From NCBI GenBank assembly GCA_007129985.1, contig SKUL01000246.1, positions 1-13,081 on the forward strand: a stretch of 13,081 bases of DNA. Direction: 5' to 3'. Each line of letters starts with the position of its first letter. Within the stretch, counting starts at the first letter, position 1. This document shows positions 1-8,100 of this stretch, piece after piece. The notes under the pieces were generated by a model. The model was not told the origin of the DNA. It ran no database searches and was given only the letters and a program-made list of their open reading frames with translations. The position numbers were made by a program, and so were the translations under genes. The stretch is from Flavobacteriales bacterium. Its GTDB lineage: Bacteria > Bacteroidota > Bacteroidia > Flavobacteriales_D > SKUL01.

Positions 1-1
1 C

Positions 2-574
2 CTCAACACCACCACGCCTCAAATGCGTTTTCACGTGCAGAACGGCGGTATTCTCTCTACCGGCACCATCGGCACCAATCCTGATTTAGGAGCGGGCACA
101 AGGTTAATGTGGATACCGGATCAGGCTGCTTTTCGGGCAGGTTCAGTGTCGGGAGCACAATGGGACGGTGCAAATGTGGGTGAAGGCTCAGTGGCTTTTG
201 GAAACGATAATTTAGTTTCGGGCCAGTTTTCGGCTGCATTCGCATCAGGAAGCACCGTTAGCGGCGCCAATTCGGTGTCATTTGGAGAGGCAAATACCCT
301 CAGTGCAGGAAATACGATAGGTATTGGGTCTAATCTGACCATTTCCGGAATTCAAGGAATTGGCATAGGAGGCCGAAGCACGGTGAATGGTGAGTTTGGT
401 CTTATACTGGGGCAGTTTCTTCAATCCGACCAAACCAATTCTGTTATCATAGGTCGTGGCCAAGATGTAAGCAATCCACTCGTAAATGACATTGCCAGTA
501 GCCTGATGGTAGGCTTCAACAGTACCGTATCCACACTTTTTGGGACACTACCTTGCGCAATTAGCTCATTGTGA
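2..574 (+). CDS. YadA-head-like repeat surface protein, 5'-partial and apparently C-terminally truncated
   Basis: The reading frame is open to the left window edge, so the N-terminus lies outside. The first in-window ATG at 23 is probably internal. What is visible starts with a short beta-rich stretch (RFHVQNGGI) and continues into seven consecutive 14-residue repeats with a Ser-x-x-Phe/Ile-Gly core, the pattern of YadA-type trimeric adhesin heads. Bacteroidota have many large surface proteins with such repeats, usually followed by a structural tail and often a C-terminal sorting domain. Here the frame ends about 30 residues after the last repeat with a sequence (GTLPCAISSL) that looks unlike the preceding pattern. 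No type IX sorting domain, coiled coil or membrane anchor is seen. The stop lies 2 bp from the convergent gene's stop. Likely role is surface display or adhesion. It may be a remnant left by a deletion. Confidence 0.7.
   Translation, partial: LNTTTPQMRFHVQNGGILSTGTIGTNPDLGAGTRLMWIPDQAAFRAGSVSGAQWDGANVGEGSVAFGNDNLVSGQFSAAFASGSTVSGANSVSFGEANTLSAGNTIGIGSNLTISGIQGIGIGGRSTVNGEFGLILGQFLQSDQTNSVIIGRGQDVSNPLVNDIASSLMVGFNSTVSTLFGTLPCAISSL
188..481 (+). repeat. Seven tandem 14-residue YadA-head-like coding repeats
   Basis: The encoded units begin SVAFG, SAAFA, SVSFG, TIGIG, GIGIG, GLILG and SVIIG and are each exactly 14 residues with no gaps. Most carry a Ser/Thr-Val/Ile-x-Gly turn in the second half. 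This periodicity matches the left-handed beta-roll repeat of YadA heads. The repeats are diverged at the DNA level, so they look old rather than recently expanded. Confidence 0.75.
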
Positions 575-576
575 CA

Positions 577-1575
577 TCACCCCATCCCCAAAAACTCCGC
601 CGTACGCTCAACCGCATCCTCAATAGGCGTAAACGAAAACCCGAGCCGGTCTTCAATTTTTTGACTGCTGTAAAGAGAGGTCATGTGGGCCGTTCCCACC
701 GATTCTTTGGTAATGGCCGGAGATTTTCCGGTAAGCCAGCCCCAGGGTTTCATCACCCTCCAAGCAATGGCACTCATCCATGGGCGGGCATAAATTTGCG
801 GACGTTTTTGCTTCAGCGCATCCGCCACCATGTTGAAGAAATCCCGAAAAACCACGTTGGCGCCATTGAGAATAAAGCGCTCGTTGCGAATATCGCTGTT
901 CATCAAGGAAGTCATGGCTTTGCTCACATCACGCACGTCCACAAATCCATTGGTACCAAGGGTGTAAAAGGGCAGACCGTTTCGCACGCTTCTGAACAAC
1001 ACCCCCGAACTGTAATCCCACTTGCACGGGCCCACAATAACCGACGGATTCACAATCACCGCGTCTAAACCCTCTTCCGTGCCACGCCATACCTCGCGCT
1101 CAGCCCCGTACTTGCTGACGGCGTAGTTGCTGTTGTGCGGGGTTCGCTTCCATTGGACTTCTTCGTTCACCACGCCGCGGTTGGGCTCGCGACCAAACAC
1201 AGCAATGGAGCTGGCGTAGCAGAGTTTTTGCACACCGCTGGCCAAACACGCATTTACCACGTTGGCCGTTCCTTCAATATTGTGGGTGAGCAGTTTTTGC
1301 TCGTCGCCCGATTGAAAACTCACCACTGCCGCCGCGTGATATACCTGCGTGCAGCCGGTCATCAATTCCTCCAAACCAAGAATGTCAAGCAGGTCGCCGT
1401 CCACCCATTCAACGCGATTCCAAAGGTCTTCGAGTTGGTTGAAGGAAAACACCTTTTTCACCCAGTCCACATCGCTTGTGCTGCGCTTCATGGCGCGAAT
1501 ACTGTGGCCCTGTTGGGCGAGGTCGCAGAGCAATTGAGCTCCCAGAATGCCGGTGCCTCCGGTTACAAAAATCAT
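577..1575 (-). CDS. NAD(P)-dependent epimerase/dehydratase (extended SDR family)
   Basis: A 332-residue extended short-chain dehydrogenase/reductase, of normal length for the family. The N-terminus carries the nucleotide-binding glycine motif TGGTGILG at residues 5-12. An acidic DGDLLD stretch sits near 59-64, and HAAA at 80-83 lines the cofactor site. The catalytic set is visible as ASS (121-123) and Y151-x-x-x-K155 (YAVSK), followed by the substrate-side NPSVIVGP segment near 176-183. I chose the ATG at 1575 because it places MIFVTGGTG at the start. The frame continues upstream to 1728 but that extension has no family character. The substrate cannot be read from the sequence. Relatives act on nucleotide sugars, dihydroflavonols or 3-beta-hydroxysteroids. 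It is probably a soluble cytoplasmic enzyme and transcribed alone, divergent from the HEAT-cyclophilin gene. Confidence 0.9.
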   Translation of the reverse strand: MIFVTGGTGILGAQLLCDLAQQGHSIRAMKRSTSDVDWVKKVFSFNQLEDLWNRVEWVDGDLLDILGLEELMTGCTQVYHAAAVVSFQSGDEQKLLTHNIEGTANVVNACLASGVQKLCYASSIAVFGREPNRGVVNEEVQWKRTPHNSNYAVSKYGAEREVWRGTEEGLDAVIVNPSVIVGPCKWDYSSGVLFRSVRNGLPFYTLGTNGFVDVRDVSKAMTSLMNSDIRNERFILNGANVVFRDFFNMVADALKQKRPQIYARPWMSAIAWRVMKPWGWLTGKSPAITKESVGTAHMTSLYSSQKIEDRLGFSFTPIEDAVERTAEFLGMG

Positions 1576-1678
1576 GGTGGCGAAGGTAGCGAAAAGGCCT
1601 GTGGCTTGCGCTTTTTGGTGATTGACATCGCATACAGCCCGCGGGTTTTGTCGGCCATTCGGCTTACCTTGCGCCAAA

Positions 1679-3589
1679 ATGATGTACATGCAATACCGAT
1701 GGTTTTGGCTGGGGTGCTTGATGGCCATGATGAGCGCCTGTGGCTCCGGGGAACAAGATGATTTACCCGCGTTGGACAGAGACCCCGGAAAATGGGCCGA
1801 TGAGCAACTGCGCGATATTCACGACCTGAAGCACAAGCGGCAAACCCGCGCTTTGTTAAGCTACCTGGACCACGACGACCCCTACTACCGCTCTGAGGCT
1901 GCCATGGCCTTTGGCTCCGTGCAGGACAGCACGGTTCTCGAGGCACTGGCCGAGGCATCGCGCGATTCCGAGCCGGAAGTACGGATGATGGCCGCCTACG
2001 CACTCGGTCAGCTTTTTCATGCGGACGCCGCCCCTGCGTTGATACAACTGATTGAAGCAGACACCACCACCGTGGTGCGCACCGAAGCTCTGGAGGCATT
2101 GGGCAAAACCGGCTCTAATGATGCCGCTCAGTTTTTCCTCGATTACCAGCCTCGATTCTTGTTCGACGAGGCGGGCATGGCATGGGGAATCTACCACCTT
2201 GCGCTGCGGGGTGCCAACAACGATGACCTCGCGCGCTGGATGGCGTCGGTGCTGGCTTCCGATTTTGAAGATTCCCGACTCGCGGCAGCTTCCTATTTCA
2301 GTCGCTTCGCCGCCACCGAAACATGGGGTGGATTGGAACGATTGCTCAACGCGGCTGTAACCGACCCCTCGGCCGAGGTGCGCATGGCCGCTGCACTTGC
2401 ACTCGGAAAACACGAGCTTAGCGACCGCCGAGAAGTACTGGAGGCCATTGCCGTGCACGACCGCCATCCGGGTGTACGCGTGCATGCCATACGCTCTCTG
2501 GTGCAAATGGGGCAGGGCGAGGAAACCGTTGCCGAAAGCCTGTTTGACGGAAACCCCAACGTGGCCCTTGAGGCCGCCCGCTTTTTTGTGGAACATCCCG
2601 ATTTGCTTCCGGTGCAGCGCGCCAGGCAGCAGGTTGTGGCGCATCCCGAGCCCTCGGTGCACAGCGCCTTGTTTGCAGCGCTGCTTCGTACGGGTGAAGA
2701 GCCGGATGAATTGCTCCGCCGGCTGAAAATGGCTGATGCTCCCGAAAAACTTCACCTTATACACGCCTTGCGTTGGTGGGAAGGGGCCGCTCCGGTGCTC
2801 GATTCCTTGTTGCAACAATCCGATGTTGTGCTTGCATCGCGGGCCTTACAGGTGCAATTGAACAGGTGGAAAGACAAGGATCCGGTATGTGAGTCGGTAC
2901 AACGCATCGCAGAAAAAGTATGGCAGCGCGCCGACCCCGGATTGGTGGCGATGCTCGCCCAGCACATTGCCGAGCAACAGGAACTTTTGGCTTGTTTGGA
3001 AGATTTTGATGCCCTGCTTTTGATGAATGCCATGACTCTCCCCGAAGACCTGGAAGCATGGCTGGCGCTCAATGAAATCCGCGTCTTGCAGGGCCACAGC
3101 GCCATTCCTAAGCCGGAATTAAAATTTGCGCCCATTCGCTGGGAGGTGTTGGCTGCATCGGGAGCACACCCCGAGGTGGATATCCACACCACTCGCGGAA
3201 TGATTCGCGTGGTGTTGCTCGACCAGGACGCGCCTGCTACGGTGTCCAACATCCTGCGGTGGGTGGACGAAGGCTTCTACAACGGCAAAGCATTTCACCG
3301 CGTGGTTCCCAACTTTGTGGTGCAGGCGGGTTGTCCGAGGGGAGATGGTTTTGGCAGCGGCGGTGAATTGCTGCGCACGGAGCTGAGCCCTATTCACTAC
3401 GGACCCGGAGTGGTTGGCATGGCATCGGCCGGAAAAGACACCGAGAGCACCCAGTGGTTTATCACGCATCGAACCACGCCTCACTTAGACGGGCGCTACA
3501 GCATCATCGGAGCCGTAGTAGCCGGAATGGACGTGGTTTGGGAGTTGTGCGAAGGGGATGTGATTGAGCGCATCGAACGAGTAGAGTAG
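1679..3589 (+). CDS. Lipoprotein with HEAT-like repeats and C-terminal cyclophilin-type peptidyl-prolyl isomerase domain
   Basis: About 636 residues. The N-terminus is a lipoprotein signal: one Arg, a hydrophobic stretch, then MMSAC, with the lipidated Cys at residue 21. Possible ATGs lie at 1679, 1682 and 1688; I used the first, and the in-frame TTG at 1622 would spoil the signal peptide. Residues of about 60-470 form helical HEAT/PBS-lyase-like repeats (for example SEPEVRMMAAYALGQL and SAEVRMAAALALGK). Residues of about 500-636 are a cyclophilin domain. Its active-site elements are visible as F539-H540-R541, NF546 and Q549, TQWF with Q592 and F594, and PHLDG. The classic Trp and His of CypA are replaced by His and Tyr, as is common in bacterial members. 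Expected reaction is cis-trans isomerisation of prolyl bonds, in the periplasm or at the outer membrane, with the HEAT part as a binding scaffold. Confidence 0.9.
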   Translation: MMYMQYRWFWLGCLMAMMSACGSGEQDDLPALDRDPGKWADEQLRDIHDLKHKRQTRALLSYLDHDDPYYRSEAAMAFGSVQDSTVLEALAEASRDSEPEVRMMAAYALGQLFHADAAPALIQLIEADTTTVVRTEALEALGKTGSNDAAQFFLDYQPRFLFDEAGMAWGIYHLALRGANNDDLARWMASVLASDFEDSRLAAASYFSRFAATETWGGLERLLNAAVTDPSAEVRMAAALALGKHELSDRREVLEAIAVHDRHPGVRVHAIRSLVQMGQGEETVAESLFDGNPNVALEAARFFVEHPDLLPVQRARQQVVAHPEPSVHSALFAALLRTGEEPDELLRRLKMADAPEKLHLIHALRWWEGAAPVLDSLLQQSDVVLASRALQVQLNRWKDKDPVCESVQRIAEKVWQRADPGLVAMLAQHIAEQQELLACLEDFDALLLMNAMTLPEDLEAWLALNEIRVLQGHSAIPKPELKFAPIRWEVLAASGAHPEVDIHTTRGMIRVVLLDQDAPATVSNILRWVDEGFYNGKAFHRVVPNFVVQAGCPRGDGFGSGGELLRTELSPIHYGPGVVGMASAGKDTESTQWFITHRTTPHLDGRYSIIGAVVAGMDVVWELCEGDVIERIERVE

Positions 3590-3648
3590 TTTTCGCGATT
3601 ACCAAATTAAGCACCAAAATTTTCTCATTTTCGCTTAAATCGCGAAAA
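3590..3648. repeat. 11-bp perfect inverted repeat just after the cyclophilin gene stop
   Basis: The sequence ttttcgcgatt at 3590-3600 is repeated exactly as its reverse complement at 3638-3648, with a 37-nt AT-rich spacer. The right arm overlaps the A-run of the main terminator stem, so the two structures would compete. It may be an additional terminator or RNA-end-protecting hairpin for the plus-strand transcript. Confidence 0.5.
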
Positions 3649-3692
3649 AAGGCGAAATAAGCTCCGTAAAAAATGCTTATTTCCGCTTTTTT
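3645..3692. terminator. Probable bidirectional intrinsic terminator between convergent genes
   Basis: Arms at 3645-3662 and 3675-3692 are complementary at 16 of 18 positions around a 12-nt loop. The outer ends of the stem are runs of A on the left and T on the right, so either transcript would give a stem followed by U residues. It sits between the ends of the convergent HEAT-cyclophilin gene and the TPR gene, where a two-way terminator is expected. Confidence 0.65.
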
Positions 3693-3704
3693 GGGCAAAA
3701 AAGC
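3685..3704. terminator. Second small hairpin overlapping the terminator
   Basis: The sequence gctttttt at 3685-3692, a gggc loop, and aaaaaagc at 3697-3704 form a perfect 8-bp stem. It shares its left arm with the 3645-3692 hairpin, giving mutually exclusive foldings. It is AU-rich, so weaker than the main stem. Confidence 0.4.
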
Positions 3705-3746
3705 TTCAAAGTCGATGCTTAGCTCCTCCAGAAAAATACTGTTTCA

Positions 3747-4991
3747 TCAATTCCCGCAGAAATACTGCAGCAGCTCCTGTGCTTTGGAGTGACCTGAGTT
3801 TGCGCCGCGCTCCAGGTCGTTGCAGGCCATGCGCTGGTGGTGAATCATAAGATATGTCACGCCGCGGTTACTGTATGCGTCCAGCAGGTCGGGGTTGAGG
3901 TTGATGGCACGAGTATATGCCGAAATTGCATCCTGATAATTTCCGAACAGCATGTGGATGCTGCCCTTGAGATTCCACGCTTCGGCGCTTTCGGGCTCAA
4001 GCTCAACAAGGCCCGTGGCGTCATCAAGCGCATGGTTAAACTCACCCAATAATTTCAGCGTAAATGCCCGGTTAAACAGCGCGTCGGTGTAGGTGCTGTC
4101 CATATCAAGTGCGCGGCTGTAATCCTCGTTGGCACCTTTCAAATCGCCCATTTCTTTGCGGATGATGGCTCGTGAAAAATACACATTGGAGGGTTTACGC
4201 CCGATTTCGATGGCTTCGTTGAGGTCGTTGATGGCTTTGTGTTTTTGGTCCATCAGCCTATACGCAACCGAGCGGTTGTAATAGGCCAGCGCAAATCCGG
4301 GGTTGAGTGAAATGGCCCGGGTAAAAGCCCGCTCGGCGTCCCGGTACTCGCCTTCACGCAGGTATAGCAAACCCATCATATCGTGCGCCATGGAGAATCT
4401 CGGAAACTCTTCGTTGATTTCGCGGAGAATATCGCGGCTGTCTTTGAACTCGCCCATCAGCATCAGTGCAAGTGCCATTCGCATGTTGTCCAGCACGTCG
4501 GTGGTGTCATACACAGCCAGGGTGTCGAGGTCTTCAAGTGCTCGCTGGTATTCCCCGATGGCAATATAGTCGTCCACCCTCCGGCTGCGGTACTCGTGCT
4601 TGTCGGGCGCGATGGATATGGCCGTGGTGATGTCGTCAATGGCTCCGCGGTAATCGCCCGAAACCATTCTGAACTTAGCCCGCTTGTCATAATGGATATC
4701 GGAATACGGGTTGATTTCAATGGCTCTGTCATAGTCGCGCCGGGCGTCTTCAAAACGACCAATTTTTTCGTTGAGCAGTGCTCTTTTCATGTAAGCCTCA
4801 GCGAATGTTTGATCGGCGTTAATGGCAGAGGTGTACTTGTCCAACGCCGTCCACCAGTCGCCAAAACGCAAATACACATCTGCCTCCTTGAGCAACTCAT
4901 TGGCAGTTCGTCGCGCAGCAGATTGCGCGCTGAGGTCGTGAGAAACCAGCGCGAAAAGCAATGAGAGAATGAAGAAGATTCGCATAGTCAT
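3747..4991 (-). CDS. Secreted TPR-repeat protein with eleven gapless tetratricopeptide repeats
   Basis: 414 residues. A signal peptide (MRIFFILSLL, ending near SAQ at residue 23) is followed directly by eleven consecutive 34-residue TPR units from residue 33 to 406 with no insertion between them. A short tail ends YFCGN. Canonical TPR positions are clear, for example G-x-[YF]-x-x-A and A-[IL]-x-[IL]-[ND]-P in repeats 2, 6 and 10. The final repeat (ACNDLERGANSGHSKAQELL) is the Sel1-like ending common in Bacteroidota TPR proteins. ATGs at 4991 and 4985 are both possible and both keep the signal peptide. No enzyme domain is present, so it is probably a periplasmic or surface protein-binding scaffold. 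Its partner cannot be deduced; the divergent neighbour is a large outer-membrane protein. Confidence 0.88.
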   Translation of the reverse strand: MTMRIFFILSLLFALVSHDLSAQSAARRTANELLKEADVYLRFGDWWTALDKYTSAINADQTFAEAYMKRALLNEKIGRFEDARRDYDRAIEINPYSDIHYDKRAKFRMVSGDYRGAIDDITTAISIAPDKHEYRSRRVDDYIAIGEYQRALEDLDTLAVYDTTDVLDNMRMALALMLMGEFKDSRDILREINEEFPRFSMAHDMMGLLYLREGEYRDAERAFTRAISLNPGFALAYYNRSVAYRLMDQKHKAINDLNEAIEIGRKPSNVYFSRAIIRKEMGDLKGANEDYSRALDMDSTYTDALFNRAFTLKLLGEFNHALDDATGLVELEPESAEAWNLKGSIHMLFGNYQDAISAYTRAINLNPDLLDAYSNRGVTYLMIHHQRMACNDLERGANSGHSKAQELLQYFCGN

Positions 4992-5120
4992 CAGTATAAA
5001 GTCAACCCGTTCAGGGGCACAATTGTTCGCCTTTCGTTGTTCGATTGGCACTGCAACAAGGTACAAAAGAAAGGCCAATCACCGGCGCAATAACATAATT
5101 TTACACCTGTTTCTGCGTAA

Positions 5121-5170
5121 GTAAAGGCGAACCAACTGCCCTTACACCAAAATCCATTGGTTCGCTTTAC
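5121..5170. promoter_or_regulatory. Long inverted repeat in the divergent promoter region upstream of the outer-membrane protein gene
   Basis: The segment at 5121-5135 (gtaaaggcgaaccaa) and the one at 5157-5170 (ttggttcgctttac) are reverse complements except for one bulged G, with a 21-nt spacer. It lies 20 bp before the proposed TTG start and 129 bp from the TPR gene start. It could be an operator for a dimeric regulator or a 5'-leader hairpin. I saw no full match to the Bacteroidota TTTG / TAnnTTTG promoter; a partial match (taccttta) begins at 5168, inside the right arm. Confidence 0.45.
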
Positions 5171-5190
5171 CTTTAGTTCTAAATCCTGAT

Positions 5191-8100
5191 TTGTTGCGGT
5201 TTTCTGGTCGGTGTGTAATTGCGGTGCTGCTGGTGCTGTGGTCGGTGGTGGATGGCCTCGCACAGGACTTCTCCAACCTGCGCAGTCAGTACATTGCGAT
5301 CAACCAGAACGATACGCTGCTTGTTGATACCCTGAGCATCGTGCCCGAGACATTTGTGGTGCTACTTGGCGACGATACAGTAAGCACCGAACGCTTTGAA
5401 CTCGACCCTGTGGAGGCGCTGTTTGTGTGGCTTGATGAATCTTTGCCCGGTGATTCCCTGCGATTGGACTACCGCGTGTTTCCGCTGGCCTTTACTCAGC
5501 CTCAGTTTCATAAATCTACCGAGCACATCGAAGCAGCCGTGCAGGAAAGCGTCAATCCCTTTGTGTACCGCCCGGAAGACCTCAAGGAAGACGACAATAT
5601 CTTTTCATTTGGCGGACTGGAGAAAAGCGGAAGTATCACCCGAGGCGTGGGCTTTGGAAACAATCAGGACCTCAGTGTAAACTCCGGATTGAACCTCTCG
5701 CTTGCCGGTAAACTCACCGACGACATCAACATTCTGGCTTCCGTAACCGACAACAACATTCCCATTCAGCCGGAAGGAAACACCGCACAGCTTCAGGATT
5801 TTGACCAGGTGTTTATTCAGTTTTTCAACGACCAGAATAAACTTACGGTGGGAGATTTTCAGCTTCGCAGACCCGCCGATGGCTACTTTATGACCTACTT
5901 CAAGCGTGCACAGGGAGCCCTGTTCGAAACCGCGCGCCCGCTGAATAACGACAAGCCGGAGTCTGCCAAAAACAACCAGGTGTATGCCCAGGCAAGCGCA
6001 GCTATTTCCAAGGGTAAGTGGGCCCGAAACGTAGTTCTGGGGCAGGAAGGAAACCAGGGGCCCTATCGTTTGCGCGGTGCCGACGGCGAGGACTTTATCA
6101 TCGTGCTGGCCGGTACCGAAAACGTGTACATTGACGGTCGCTTGCTTCAACGCGGGCAGGAATACGACTACATCATTGACTACAACTCGGCCGAAATCAT
6201 CTTTACCCCGCAGCAGCTCATCACCAAAGACCGCCGTATCACGGTGGAATTTCAATATTCGGAGCGCAATTTTTCGCGAACCATGTTTCAGGCCGCAGCC
6301 GGAGTGAACACCGAGAAGTTTGACGCATACGTGAATGTTTACTCCGAGCAGGACGCCAAGAATCAACCTCTGTTGCAGGACCTCACCCCCGAAGACCGCG
6401 CTTTTCTGGCCGGTATCGGAAACGACATTCAAAACGCGGTGGTGCCAGCCATTGATAGTGTGCCTTTTAACGCAGAGCAGGTGCTCTACCTGATGACCGA
6501 CAGCCTCGGCTACGACAGCGTGTTTGTGTACAGCACCGACTCCGAACTTGCGCGTTTCAGGCTGTCTTTCTCCAACGTAGGGCAGGGCAATGGCGACTAT
6601 GCGCAGGAAGGCTTTGCCCCGAGCGGAAGGATTTTCAAATGGGTGGCTCCCGATACCCTGGGCGGTCAGGTGGTGCGACGCGGTAGTTTTTCGCCGGTGG
6701 TGCTGCTGGTTACACCCAAAAAACAGCAGATGTTAACCGTGGGCGGAAGGTGGAAACTCAACGAAGAAACGGCCCTCGGTGTGGAGCTTGCCATCAGCAA
6801 CCGCGATTTGAACACCTTTTCGGACGTGGGCAACAACGAAAATTCGGGGGCCGCGCTGCGCGTTACATGGGAGAACCGCAACAACCTTCAGCCGGAAAAA
6901 AAGCACCCCCTGTACCTGAATACCAGTGCACGATACGAACTGGTGGAAGCCCGTTTTGAGGCCATTGAGCGCTTCCGTTCGGTGGAATTTACCCGCGATT
7001 GGAACATTCAGGAGCAGATGATGCAAACCAACCAGCACGAGGCAAAGGCAGGTGTGGGAATTGAAAAACGCGGAGTGTTCGCCGTGCAGTACAACCTCGG
7101 GAGTTTTGTGCTGGCCGATGTGTTTGAAGGCATCCGCAATGAACTGGTAGCGAACCTTGACTACAAAACCTACTTCCTGGATTTTCAGGGGAGCCTCCTC
7201 ACGAGCACCGGTGATGACCGCACCAGCTTTGAGCGCCACAAGACACACGCTGTGAAGAAATTTCAGTGGTTCAACGTGGGTTATATTGACGAACGCGAGC
7301 GAAATATCTTTCAGAGTGTGCAGGGAGATACGCTGCGCAACAACAGCTATTCTTTTCACGAATGGGAGGTGTATGTGGGGAATCCCGATACCTCGAAGTT
7401 TGAATACCGTGTTTTTTATTCGCAGCGCCGCGACAACCGAACGCTTGCGACCGAAATGCTGGGCTCTGAGTTTGCCGAGCACTTCGGACTTGAACTGGCC
7501 TACAACAAAGACCCGCGGCATCAGCTTCGCACAAGGATGATCAGTCGCCAGATGGAAGTGCTCAACGATGAAACCGCCATCAGCCAGCCCGAAAACAGCT
7601 TGTTGGGAAACATCAATTACGACATGCGCATCCTGAAAGGTGCGCTTACCATGAACCTCTACTACGAGATTGGCTCTGGTTTGGAGCGTGCGCGCGAGTT
7701 TATCTACGTGTTTGACCCCACCGGACAGGGCCCCTACACCTGGATAGATTACAACAACAACGGCATTCAGGAACTCAACGAGTTTGAGCTTGCCCGCCCC
7801 GAAGACGGTAACCGCTACCTGCGCATCTGGACGCCTACAGACAACTACATCCGCGCCCTCACCAACCAGTACAGCCACACCATCAACTGGAATCCCATGG
7901 CGCTTTGGAGCGGAAAAACGGGCGTGCTCAAATGGTTGTCGCGCATTTCCAACCAGCTGGCCTACCGCCTCGACCGCAAAACCACCGGCGAGGAGGGTTT
8001 TGACAGGTTCAACCCTTTTGCGCTCGACCAGTCTGACACTACGCTTATTTCATCCAACTCATCCGTGCGGAACACTGTGTTTTTCAATCGCTCTCATGCC

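Noticed and set aside
571..1068. Plus-strand frame as a continuation of the YadA-like protein after a frameshift
   Set aside because: Its sequence is Arg/His/Pro-rich and lies opposite the SDR coding region, with no adhesin-like repeats, so a simple frameshift does not restore the protein.
1576..1728. N-terminal extension of the SDR gene upstream of 1575
   Set aside because: The extra 51 residues have no family character, and the Rossmann motif starts correctly at the ATG at 1575. The extension would also overlap the divergent lipoprotein start.
6733..7878. Long minus-strand open frame opposite the outer-membrane protein gene
   Set aside because: It is antisense to a well-supported coding sequence, with Val/His-rich composition typical of a reverse-frame shadow; the same applies to 5605-6432 and 1856-2818.
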